This document shows, piece after piece, positions 1 through 5,296 of a stretch of DNA of 6,520 bases (its first letter is position 1; every line of letters starts with the position of its first letter). A program made the position numbers and the translations under genes. This DNA is from Pseudomonadota bacterium. Its GTDB lineage: Bacteria > Pseudomonadota > Alphaproteobacteria > Acetobacterales > Acetobacteraceae. The notes beneath the pieces are model-generated. The model ran no database searches. It was not told the DNA's origin and saw only the letters and a list, made by a program, of their open reading frames with translations. The DNA lies in assembly GCA_021815835.1 (NCBI GenBank), contig JAKAZN010000112.1, forward strand, positions 1 to 6,520, read 5' to 3'.

Positions 1-22
1 GGTGCGGGAGTTCTTCGCATGA
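1..22 (+). CDS. sufS: 3' end of probable cysteine desulfurase SufS (partial)
   Basis: The first 22 bases read in frame (from base 2) as VREFFA followed by TGA. An ending of this kind is usual for SufS-type PLP-dependent cysteine desulfurases, and the next gene downstream is a SufU homologue, the usual partner of SufS. SufS takes sulfur from cysteine as a persulfide and hands it to SufU or SufE. Only six residues are visible, so the call rests mostly on position in the operon. The stop lies 10 bases before the next start codon, which fits co-transcription and coupled translation. Confidence 0.55.
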
Positions 23-32
23 AGATGGCGCC

Positions 33-506
33 ATGAGCGGCGATCTGGCGGACCTGCGCGATCTCTACCAGGACGTGATCCTCGATCACGGCCGCCGTCC
101 GCGCCACGGCCACCGGCTGGCCGTCTTCGACGCGTCGGCCAAGGGCGACAACCCGATGTGCGGCGACCGGGTGGAGGTGTTCGTCCGGCACGCGGCCGAC
201 GGCACCATCGCCGAGACCGGGTTCGAGGCCCGCGGCTGCGCGATCAGTATCGCCTCGGCCGATCTCATGGCCGAAACGATCGCGGGGCGCGCGCCGGCCG
301 ACGCGCGCGCGCTGTTCGCTTCGTTCCGCGACATGGCGCGCACCGGCGCCTGCCCGGCCTGCGAGGCTTCCCTGGCCGAACCCTTGGAACGGCTCGCGCC
401 GTTGGCGGGGGTGCACGAATATCCATCGCGCGTGAAATGCGCCACGCTCCCCTGGCACGCGCTGATCGCCGCGCTGGATGGCGCGAAGGAGGCCAGCAGT
501 GAATGA
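33..506 (+). CDS. sufU: SufU-type iron-sulfur cluster assembly protein
   Basis: This 157-residue protein belongs to the SufU/IscU-like family. In Gram-positive bacteria SufU accepts sulfur from SufS through a zinc site and passes it to the SufBCD scaffold. The conserved metal ligands are all present: C43 and D45 in DNPMCGD, C69 in RGCAIS, and C136 in RVKCATLPW. The N-terminal LYQDVILDHGRRPR segment (residues 11-24) and the spacing of about 26 residues between the first two cysteines also fit. The stretch of about 67 residues before the last cysteine is longer than in IscU, which favours SufU. Unusually, there is a second pair of cysteines, C107 and C110 (GACPACE), not part of the canonical site. 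ATG 33 follows a weak GAAG (21-24) and lies 10 bases after the upstream stop. The 3' end overlaps sufT by 8 bases. The family call is firm. Whether it is a scaffold or a sulfur-transfer protein cannot be read from sequence. Confidence 0.93.
   Translation: MSGDLADLRDLYQDVILDHGRRPRHGHRLAVFDASAKGDNPMCGDRVEVFVRHAADGTIAETGFEARGCAISIASADLMAETIAGRAPADARALFASFRDMARTGACPACEASLAEPLERLAPLAGVHEYPSRVKCATLPWHALIAALDGAKEASSE
486..492 (+). promoter_or_regulatory. Ribosome binding site fixing the GTG start of sufT
   Basis: AAGGAGG, a full match to the anti-Shine-Dalgarno core, ends six bases before the GTG at 499. It lies downstream of the in-frame ATG at 478 and so cannot serve that codon. This decides in favour of the GTG start. 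Confidence 0.85.
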
Positions 507-861
507 CCTGACCCCCAGTCCGCACGGCACCTGGACCCCTGGCGGGGAGGTCGCGCCCAAACCCTCCGAATCCGCGGTCATCGAGGCGATCGCGACCGTC
601 TATGACCCGGAAATCCCGGTCAACATCTATGAACTCGGCCTGATCTACGCGATCGAGATCGACGACGACAACAAGGTGAAGGTGGAAATGACCCTCACCG
701 CGCCCGCATGCCCGAGCGCGCAGGAACTGCCCGAGCAGGTGCGCGACGCGGTGCTCGCCATCGCCGGCGTCGCCGACGTGACGGTCGAAACCGTCTGGGA
801 CCCGCCCTGGGAACCGAGCCGGATGAGCGAGGAAGCCCGCCTGCAATTGAACATGTTCTGA
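499..861 (+). CDS. sufT: SufT, DUF59/MIP18-family Fe-S assembly factor
   Basis: The 120-residue product, started at GTG 499, is a DUF59 (MIP18-like) protein of the SUF-operon type. Members act as auxiliary factors in Fe-S cluster maturation or delivery. Visible hallmarks are YDPEIPVNIYELGLIY (residues 35-50), the TAPACP motif with the conserved cysteine C71, and a C-terminal tail WDPPWEPSRMSEEAR (residues 100-114) that is typical of SufT rather than of MRP/ApbC-fused DUF59 domains. The domain covers about residues 23-97, after a short polar N-terminus. An in-frame ATG at 478 would add seven residues (MARRRPA) but sits upstream of the AAGGAGG at 486-492, so GTG is preferred. The start overlaps the end of sufU by 8 bases, which indicates translational coupling. 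Length and motifs are normal for the family. Confidence 0.93.
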   Translation: MNDLTPSPHGTWTPGGEVAPKPSESAVIEAIATVYDPEIPVNIYELGLIYAIEIDDDNKVKVEMTLTAPACPSAQELPEQVRDAVLAIAGVADVTVETVWDPPWEPSRMSEEARLQLNMF

Positions 862-884
862 GCGAGCCCATATCGGAAGAAGCC

Positions 885-1253
885 ATGAGCACGACCACCC
901 AGACTCGCCGCCCCGCCCGCCCCTTGCCGCCGCTGATGACGCTCACCGACGCCGCGGCCGAGCGCCTGCGCGCGCTCTATGCGAAAGGCGAGCAAGGCCG
1001 CCTGCTGCGCATCGGCGTGAACACCAAGGGCTGCTCGGGGATGTCCTACGACATGTCCTGGACCGACGCGGCCGGCCCCGGCGACGAGGTGGTGACCGAC
1101 AAGGGTCTGACCGTGCTGGTCGATCGCCGCGCCAGCCTGTTCCTGATCGGCACCGTGATGGACTACGCGGTGGGCACGCTCTCCTCGGGCTTCACCTTCG
1201 TCAATCCGAACGAAAAAGGCCGCTGCGGCTGCGGTGAGAGCTTTCACGTCTGA
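885..1253 (+). CDS. sufA: A-type Fe-S carrier protein (SufA/IscA family)
   Basis: This 122-residue HesB/IscA-family protein binds and delivers Fe-S clusters to apoproteins in the cytoplasm. All three ligand cysteines are present: C50 in TKGCSGMSY, and C114 and C116 in the C-terminal RCGCGESF. DYAVGTLSSGFTFVNPNEKG before the last two cysteines is the standard core. About 18 residues of proline- and arginine-rich sequence precede the domain. ATG 885 is chosen because it follows a purine-rich GGAAGAAG (875-882) and lies 23 bases after the sufT stop. The same frame is open further upstream to an ATG at 708, but that would overlap sufT by about 150 bases. SufA is named over IscA or ErpA because of its place in the suf operon, where it is the last gene. 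A strong hairpin follows within 10 bases of its stop. Confidence 0.93.
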   Translation: MSTTTQTRRPARPLPPLMTLTDAAAERLRALYAKGEQGRLLRIGVNTKGCSGMSYDMSWTDAAGPGDEVVTDKGLTVLVDRRASLFLIGTVMDYAVGTLSSGFTFVNPNEKGRCGCGESFHV

Positions 1254-1259
1254 TCCGCG

Positions 1260-1291
1260 CCGCGAGGCCGGGCATCTGCCCGGCCCCGCGG
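1260..1291. terminator. Hairpin between convergent genes, probable bidirectional terminator
   Basis: A perfect 9-bp stem, GGCCGGGCA (1266-1274) with TGCCCGGCC (1277-1285), encloses a two-base loop, or a four-base loop if the innermost pair stays open. After one A/C mismatch the stem extends by CGCG (1261-1264) with CGCG (1287-1290) and a further C1260-G1291 pair. It fills the 45-base gap between the sufA stop (1253) and the stop of the minus-strand binding-protein gene (1299). Neither side carries a clear T-run, so it is not a textbook intrinsic terminator. Its position suggests it ends, or protects the 3' ends of, both transcripts. Confidence 0.55.
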
Positions 1292-1298
1292 GCTGGAA

Positions 1299-2531
1299 TC
1301 AGCTCTTTACCAGCGGGCAACCGCCTTCGCTCATCGGCCGCCACGCCTGATCCATCGGCGTGATGTGCGCGATCCTGGCGACGTCCCAGGAGCTTTTGCT
1401 CTCGGCCGGCGCTTTCGCCTGCAACAGATAGACCGGATGCAGCGCGCGGCCGTCCTCGCGGATCTGGCCCGGGCCGAAGCACGGATCGTCCGTCGGCATC
1501 GCCTTCATCCGTACCACCGCGTCGCGCCCGCTGGCCTTCGCCGCCTTCACCCCCATCGCCGCAACCGCTTTCAGGTAGTGCAGGGTCACGCCGTAATCGC
1601 CGGCCTGGCCCTGGTTGGGATAGACATGCCCCGGCAGTTTCGGGCTGATGCGCGCGTTCCAGGCGCGCGTGGACGGGTTGGCGTCCCAGTAATAGGATTC
1701 AGTGTAGTAGATGCCCTGCGCGGTTTCGAGCCCGAGCGCGCGGATATCGTTGCTTTCGATCAGCATCGCCGCGATCCGCATCTTCTTGCCGATGCCGAAT
1801 TCGTGCGCCTGCTTGATGCAGTTCTGGGTGTCGCCGCCGGCGTTCGCCAGCCCCAGGACCTTGGCTCCGGAAGCGGCGGCCTGCAGGAGGAAGCTGGAAA
1901 AATCCGATGTTTCCGGGAACGGATAGCGTGCCGTGCCCATCACCTTCCCACCGGCGGCCTTGATGAGCGCGGTGGTGTCGCTTTCCAGGATATGGCCGAA
2001 CACGTAGTTGGCGGTGAGGAAGTACCACGTATCGCCGCCTTGTTTCACCATCTCGCCGCCGGTGGAATGGGCCAGCATCCAGGTGTCGTAGGTCCAGTCG
2101 ATCGTGTTGGGCGAGCAATCCTTGCCGAACAGCAGGGACACGCCGGCGCCCGAGTTCAGATAGACCTTGTTCTTCTGCCGCGTGATGGTGTTGACCGCGA
2201 GGCCGACGGCCGAGTTCGGCACGTCGATGATGGCGTCCACGCCCTGCTGGTCATACCACTGCCGCGCGATCGAAGCGCCCACGTCGGGCTTGTTCTGGTG
2301 GTCGCCGCCGATCACCTCGATATCGAACCCCTTGTGCGAGGCGCCGAAATCCTGCGCCGCCTGGCGCACGCAGGCGACTGAAACGGGACCGGTGTCGTCG
2401 CGATAGGGGCCGGACATATCGACCAGCACGCCGAGCTTGATCTTCGGGCGGGCGGCGGCGCGGGCAAGGGTGGCCGGGAGCGCGAGCGCAGTGGCGCCGG
2501 CGCCCATCAGGGTCCGTCTGGTCAGCTTCAT
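1299..2531 (-). CDS. ABC transporter substrate-binding protein, LivK-like (Peripla_BP_6)
   Basis: This 410-residue periplasmic protein belongs to the type 1 binding-protein fold of branched-chain amino acid (HAAT-type) ABC importers. The N-terminus MKLTRRTLMGAGATALALP has a twin-arginine-like RR followed by a hydrophobic stretch and a likely cleavage at ARA/AAA (residues 23-27), so Tat export is plausible. Mature sequence opens with IKLGVLVDMSGPY (31-43), the usual first beta strand and ligand loop, and continues with recognisable motifs (DVPNSAVGLAVN; YFLTANYVFGH; GLANAGGDTQNCIKQA). ATG 2531 is chosen for the signal peptide and for AAAGGA nine bases upstream. A 74-codon upstream extension in frame has no signal-like start and runs into the DUF35 gene. 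No permease or ATPase genes are in the window. The substrate cannot be told. Relatives bind amino acids, amides or aromatic and carboxylic acids, and the thiolase neighbours suggest a compound catabolised through CoA thioesters. Confidence 0.88.
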   Translation of the reverse strand: MKLTRRTLMGAGATALALPATLARAAARPKIKLGVLVDMSGPYRDDTGPVSVACVRQAAQDFGASHKGFDIEVIGGDHQNKPDVGASIARQWYDQQGVDAIIDVPNSAVGLAVNTITRQKNKVYLNSGAGVSLLFGKDCSPNTIDWTYDTWMLAHSTGGEMVKQGGDTWYFLTANYVFGHILESDTTALIKAAGGKVMGTARYPFPETSDFSSFLLQAAASGAKVLGLANAGGDTQNCIKQAHEFGIGKKMRIAAMLIESNDIRALGLETAQGIYYTESYYWDANPSTRAWNARISPKLPGHVYPNQGQAGDYGVTLHYLKAVAAMGVKAAKASGRDAVVRMKAMPTDDPCFGPGQIREDGRALHPVYLLQAKAPAESKSSWDVARIAHITPMDQAWRPMSEGGCPLVKS

Positions 2532-2540
2532 GGGATGATT

Positions 2541-2546
2541 TCCTTT
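2541..2546 (-). promoter_or_regulatory. Ribosome binding site of the binding-protein gene
   Basis: On the minus strand AAAGGA lies nine bases upstream of the ATG at 2531. It supports that start over the longer in-frame extension. Confidence 0.7.
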
Positions 2547-2567
2547 GGGAGACGCACGGAAAAGTCG

Positions 2568-2596
2568 CCGTCCCCGACGGGTCTCGCCGGGGACGG
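2568..2596 (-). terminator. Hairpin with short T-run between DUF35 gene and binding-protein gene
   Basis: A perfect 9-bp G+C-rich stem pairs CCGTCCCCG (2568-2576) with CGGGGACGG (2588-2596) around an 11-base loop. Read on the minus strand, the direction of transcription, it begins 14 bases after the stop of the DUF35 gene and is followed by CGAC and then TTTT (2563-2560). This resembles an intrinsic terminator with a weak U-tract. Because the binding-protein gene begins only 37 bases beyond the stem in the same direction, it may act as a partial terminator or attenuator, or as a 3' stabiliser of the upstream transcript. Confidence 0.55.
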
Positions 2597-2610
2597 ATCC
2601 AGCCCGGCGA

Positions 2611-3012
2611 TCAGGCGGGCGTGAACATCGGCATCGGCGGCCCGCCCTCGGTAGGAACGAAACGCAGCGCCACTTTCTGGCCGATGCGCACCGTATCGAG
2701 GTCGCAGTCAACGATGTTGGTGAGCACCGTCGGGCCTTCCGCCAGCGTGACATAGGCGATGCAGTACGGGACTTCCGCCCGCTTCATCACACTGAACGAA
2801 TAGATCGTGCCCTGGCCGGAGGCATCCCTCCAGGACAGGTTCTGGCTCATGCAATGCGGACAGACGCCGCGCGGATACCAGTGCGCCTTGCCGCAGCCGG
2901 CGCAATGCGGGACTTTCAGCACGCCCGCGGCGCAGCCCTCGAAGAACGGCTTGGTCTCGGGATTGGAATCGATTGCGCCCGCGAACGGGATCTTGCGCTG
3001 CTGATAGGCCAT
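2611..3012 (-). CDS. DUF35 Zn-ribbon/OB-fold protein, thiolase partner
   Basis: The 133-residue protein has the two-part layout of the DUF35 family: an N-terminal helix and rubredoxin-like zinc ribbon, then an OB fold. The ribbon has all four cysteines, C37-x2-C40 and C51-x2-C54 (PHCAGCGKAHWYP; GVCPHC). SNPETKPFFEGCAAG (16-30) is the usual helix ahead of the ribbon. The OB fold starts near GQGTIYSFSVMKR (66-78). Family members bind thiolase-like enzymes and bridge acyl-CoA chemistry, for example in archaeal thiolase/HMG-CoA synthase complexes and steroid side-chain aldolases. ATG 3012 is preferred because GGGAG (plus strand 3021-3025) lies eight bases upstream and the family N-terminus starts here. 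A 30-codon upstream extension would only read through the end of the thiolase gene. The gap to the thiolase stop is five bases, so the two are almost certainly co-translated. Confidence 0.9.
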   Translation of the reverse strand: MAYQQRKIPFAGAIDSNPETKPFFEGCAAGVLKVPHCAGCGKAHWYPRGVCPHCMSQNLSWRDASGQGTIYSFSVMKRAEVPYCIAYVTLAEGPTVLTNIVDCDLDTVRIGQKVALRFVPTEGGPPMPMFTPA

Positions 3013-3017
3013 GATCC

Positions 3018-4187
3018 TCACTCCCGCTCCATGATCAACGTCGCCGAACCGTGCCGCGTGCCGAGCAGCCCGCCCGTGCCATGCGCGACCGCCAGATCGC
3101 AATTGGCGACCTGCACCTTGGGATGTGCCTCGCCGCGCAGCTGGCGCACCGCCTCGATGACCTTGGTGATGCCGCCGCGATTGGCCGGGTGGTTGTTGCA
3201 GAGCCCGCCGCCATCGGTGTTGAACGGCAGCCTGCCCACGCCGGAGATCAGGTTGCCGTCGGCCACGAACGCGCCGCCCTTGCCCTTCTCGCAGAAGCCC
3301 AGGTCCTCGATCTGCACCAGCACCGTGATGGTGAAGCTGTCATAGATCGACGCATACTTGATATCGCCCGGCTTCACCTTCGCCATCTCGAACGCCGCCG
3401 CGCCCGAGAAGCGCGCGCCGGAATAGGTCAGATCGACGTTGCCGCCCATCTGGCCCTTCGGCGCCTCGCCCATGCCGATCACCTTCACCTTCGGCCGCTT
3501 CAGGCTGGCCGCGATCTCGGGGCGCACCACCAGCAGCGCGCCGCCGCCATCGCTGATGACGCAGCAATCCAGCCGATGCAGCGGGGAGGCGACGACGGGC
3601 GATTTCACCACGTCCTCCACCGTCACCACGTCGCGCAGCATCGCATGCGGATTATACTGCGCGTGGTGCGAGGCCGCGACCTTGATCCAGGCGAGCTGTT
3701 CGGACGTGGTGCCGTATTCGTGCATGTGACGCTGCGCGACCATCGCGTACACGTTCACCACGGTCGGGCCGTACGGATACTCGAACTGCACATCCGGCTG
3801 CGCGACATTGCCCGCGCGCGGGGTGGTGCCGGTGGCCATGCCCTCGCTGCGCGGCCGGCCGGCGAGCGTGATCAGCGCCACGTTGCAGCGCCCGGCGGCG
3901 ATCGCCTCGGCGGCGTGCGCGACATGCAGCAGGTAGGACGACCCGCCGATATCGGTCGCGTCCATGTGGCGAACCTTCAGATTGAGGTAGTCCACCATCG
4001 AGATGGGACCCATGCCCGGCGCGTCGCCGGCACAGAAATACCCATCGACGTCGGATTTGCTCAGCCCTGCGTCCTCCAGCGCTCCGATCGCGCACTCCGC
4101 GTGCAGCAGGGCCACCGATTTGTCGGTGGCCTTGCGGGTGGGGTGCTCGTAGGCGCCGGCGATATACGCCGCCCCGTTCAAACTCAT
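3018..4187 (-). CDS. Thiolase-like (SCP2/SCPx-type) protein, no catalytic Cys
   Basis: This 389-residue protein has a full thiolase fold, close to the usual length for the SCP2-type, DUF35-associated branch. Thiolases normally use an N-terminal cysteine nucleophile, a C-terminal GHP histidine and a CxG cysteine. Here the nucleophile region reads DIGGSSYLLH (residues 79-88) with serine or glycine and no cysteine. The histidine is kept in NNHPANRGG (H333). The CxG position reads HGTGG (369-373), again without cysteine. ASIYDSFT (279-286) matches the family. It is therefore unlikely to be a classical acetyl-CoA acetyltransferase. A retro-aldolase or other C-C bond reaction with the adjacent DUF35 protein is a reasonable alternative, but the substrate is unknown. 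ATG 4187 is set by GGGGAG eight bases upstream. An in-frame start at 4277 would add 30 arginine-rich residues unlike the family. It is the first gene of the minus-strand operon. Confidence 0.9.
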   Translation of the reverse strand: MSLNGAAYIAGAYEHPTRKATDKSVALLHAECAIGALEDAGLSKSDVDGYFCAGDAPGMGPISMVDYLNLKVRHMDATDIGGSSYLLHVAHAAEAIAAGRCNVALITLAGRPRSEGMATGTTPRAGNVAQPDVQFEYPYGPTVVNVYAMVAQRHMHEYGTTSEQLAWIKVAASHHAQYNPHAMLRDVVTVEDVVKSPVVASPLHRLDCCVISDGGGALLVVRPEIAASLKRPKVKVIGMGEAPKGQMGGNVDLTYSGARFSGAAAFEMAKVKPGDIKYASIYDSFTITVLVQIEDLGFCEKGKGGAFVADGNLISGVGRLPFNTDGGGLCNNHPANRGGITKVIEAVRQLRGEAHPKVQVANCDLAVAHGTGGLLGTRHGSATLIMERE

Positions 4188-4195
4188 CAGTCTCT

Positions 4196-4201
4196 CTCCC
4201 C
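4196..4201 (-). promoter_or_regulatory. Ribosome binding site of the thiolase-like gene
   Basis: GGGGAG on the minus strand, eight bases before ATG 4187, supports this start over the upstream in-frame ATG at 4277. Confidence 0.65.
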
Positions 4202-4221
4202 GGATGATCCGTGCGGCGCGC

Positions 4222-4250
4222 ACTATACCCGCCGGTAGCCGCCGCGCCAG
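4222..4250 (-). promoter_or_regulatory. Candidate promoter of the thiolase/DUF35 operon
   Basis: On the minus strand a TATAGT -10-like hexamer (plus strand 4222-4227) is preceded, after 17 bases, by CTGGCG (4245-4250), a 3-of-6 match to TTGACA. Start of transcription would fall near 4215, giving a leader of about 28 bases to ATG 4187. It is the only clear AT-rich -10-like element in the GC-rich gap. If it is real, the longer reading of the thiolase gene from 4277 is excluded, since the promoter would lie inside it. This was judged by eye only. Confidence 0.4.
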
Positions 4251-4428
4251 CCCCGGCGCCCCGGCACGCCGGCACATCTCGCCTTCAATCCGGCGTCGCT
4301 GGCCTGGTCATGCCTGCCATAACAAGACCGCATACAGGGACCTGCTTCCAACGGGTGGGCAGGCCCGTGAAATGCTCACCGCCGTCAACCTCGTCGGCAA
4401 CTTCATCCGGCTCAACCGACGACCCGCC

Positions 4429-5295
4429 CTATCCCAGCGCCGCCCGCAGCACCCCCGCCTCCGCCGCCGGCACCATCCCCCGGCGCAGAAACAAATCGAT
4501 CAGCACCAGATTCACGTTGAACTTGAAATCCTCGGTCGCGCGCACCGCCGCCAGCGCGCGCGCCAGCGGCCAGAGCTCGAATCCCGCCACCTCCCCATCC
4601 GCCGCGCGCGGAACGAACCCCTCGGGCAGGACCAAATCGTAGGCCAGGATGCGGTCCCGCCGCAGCCCCTCCGGCCGCTCCATCGCGTAATCGAACCGCC
4701 CGACCGGCACCGCCATCCCCGCCAGCGCCGCCGGGATCGCCGCCTCCTCCGCCGCCTCCTTGACCAAGGTCTCGGCCGGCGTCAGCCCCGCCGGCACGCC
4801 GCCGGCGACGATATGATCGAGTTTTCCCGGATCGAGACTCTTGTTCGCCGCCCGCCGCGCCACCCACAGCCTCGACCCGGCGGCCGTCTCCACCAGCCCG
4901 TTCACGTGCACGCCCACCGCGCCGATCCCGAACACCGGCAGCGCCCCGCGATCGATCCGCGCGAGCACGGGGCCGTCCGGCTCGGCCCGCACGTCGAACG
5001 CCTCCCGCCGCCAGCGAAGATGTCCCGCGGCGGCGAGATCGGCCGCGATCCCCTCCAGCCGCTCCGGCGCGTCCAGCCGTACGCCGTCCTGCGCGGCGGC
5101 CATCCCCGGAACGCCGGCCAGCACGGCGGCGAACCCGGGCGTGATCCAGCCCACCACCGCCGCCCCCAGCCGGAACGGCAACCGCCCGCGCGGCGGCACC
5201 GCCCCGCGACAGGCGCGGATATGGCGCAACAGCCCGTCGGGATCTGCCCGCGCCGCCTTTGCATCCGATGCATCCGGTGCCACATGCAGGTTCAT
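4429..5295 (-). CDS. Nudix hydrolase with N-terminal DUF4743 domain
   Basis: This 288-residue protein has an N-terminal DUF4743 region (about residues 20-110, starting GLLRHIRAC and LGAAVVGWITPGF) and a Nudix domain (about 120-260). The Nudix box begins at G165 and keeps the metal-binding core as K179-E180-x-x-E183-E184 (LVKEAAEEAAI). Lysine replaces the usual arginine and L171 replaces the first glutamate, as I recall also for plant and yeast relatives. Yeast YJR142W and plant members of this group are reported to hydrolyse diphosphates of oxidised thiamine (oxythiamine, oxothiamine), sanitising damaged cofactor. The same role is inferred here. ATG 5295 follows AAGGA six bases upstream. A GTG four codons later is less well placed. 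The start codon overlaps that of the divergent exporter gene by two bases, so its leader lies inside that gene. No thiamine gene is in the window. Confidence 0.9.
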   Translation of the reverse strand: MNLHVAPDASDAKAARADPDGLLRHIRACRGAVPPRGRLPFRLGAAVVGWITPGFAAVLAGVPGMAAAQDGVRLDAPERLEGIAADLAAAGHLRWRREAFDVRAEPDGPVLARIDRGALPVFGIGAVGVHVNGLVETAAGSRLWVARRAANKSLDPGKLDHIVAGGVPAGLTPAETLVKEAAEEAAIPAALAGMAVPVGRFDYAMERPEGLRRDRILAYDLVLPEGFVPRAADGEVAGFELWPLARALAAVRATEDFKFNVNLVLIDLFLRRGMVPAAEAGVLRAALG

Positions 5296-5296
5296 G
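5293..5296. other. Shared CATG: overlapping divergent start codons
   Basis: The palindrome CATG gives ATG on the plus strand at 5294-5296 (exporter) and ATG on the minus strand at 5295-5293 (Nudix). The two coding regions therefore overlap by two bases head to head. There is no intergenic DNA for promoters, so each gene's control region must lie within the 5' part of the other. Confidence 0.75.

Larger units (their letters stand above)
4188..4428. other. Intergenic gap between Nudix and thiolase-like genes
   Basis: This gap of about 240 bases lies between two minus-strand genes. Besides the candidate promoter and ribosome binding site near its low end, it holds weak inverted repeats: CGCCGG (4267-4272) with CCGGCG (4290-4295), and ACGGG (4351-4355) with CCCGT (4364-4368). 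Neither is followed by a T-run on the minus strand. I found no convincing small gene, tRNA or riboswitch. Open frames crossing it on the plus strand look like GC-rich shadows. Confidence 0.6.

Noticed and set aside
478..498. ATG 478 as the start of sufT
   Set aside because: The strong AAGGAGG at 486-492 lies downstream of this ATG and serves the GTG at 499. The extra MARRRPA is not a family feature.
708..884. ATG 708 as the start of the sufA-type gene
   Set aside because: It would overlap sufT by about 150 bases and add an arginine-rich stretch unlike the family. ATG 885 has a purine-rich leader and gives normal length.
1365..2381. Open frame of 338 codons on the plus strand, opposite the binding-protein gene
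   Set aside because: It is antisense to a clear periplasmic binding protein and has no recognisable motifs.
3051..4238. Open frame of 395 codons on the plus strand, opposite the thiolase-like gene
   Set aside because: It is fully antisense to a recognised gene, rich in arginine, histidine and alanine, has no known motif and no good ribosome binding site. Long antisense frames are expected at this GC content.
4267..4295. Inverted repeat CGCCGG/CCGGCG as terminator of the Nudix gene
   Set aside because: It has only six base pairs around a 17-base loop and no T-run follows on the minus strand. Such repeats occur by chance in GC-rich DNA.
4351..4368. Small hairpin ACGGG/CCCGT after the Nudix gene
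   Set aside because: The stem is five or six base pairs and no T-run follows. It is too weak to call.
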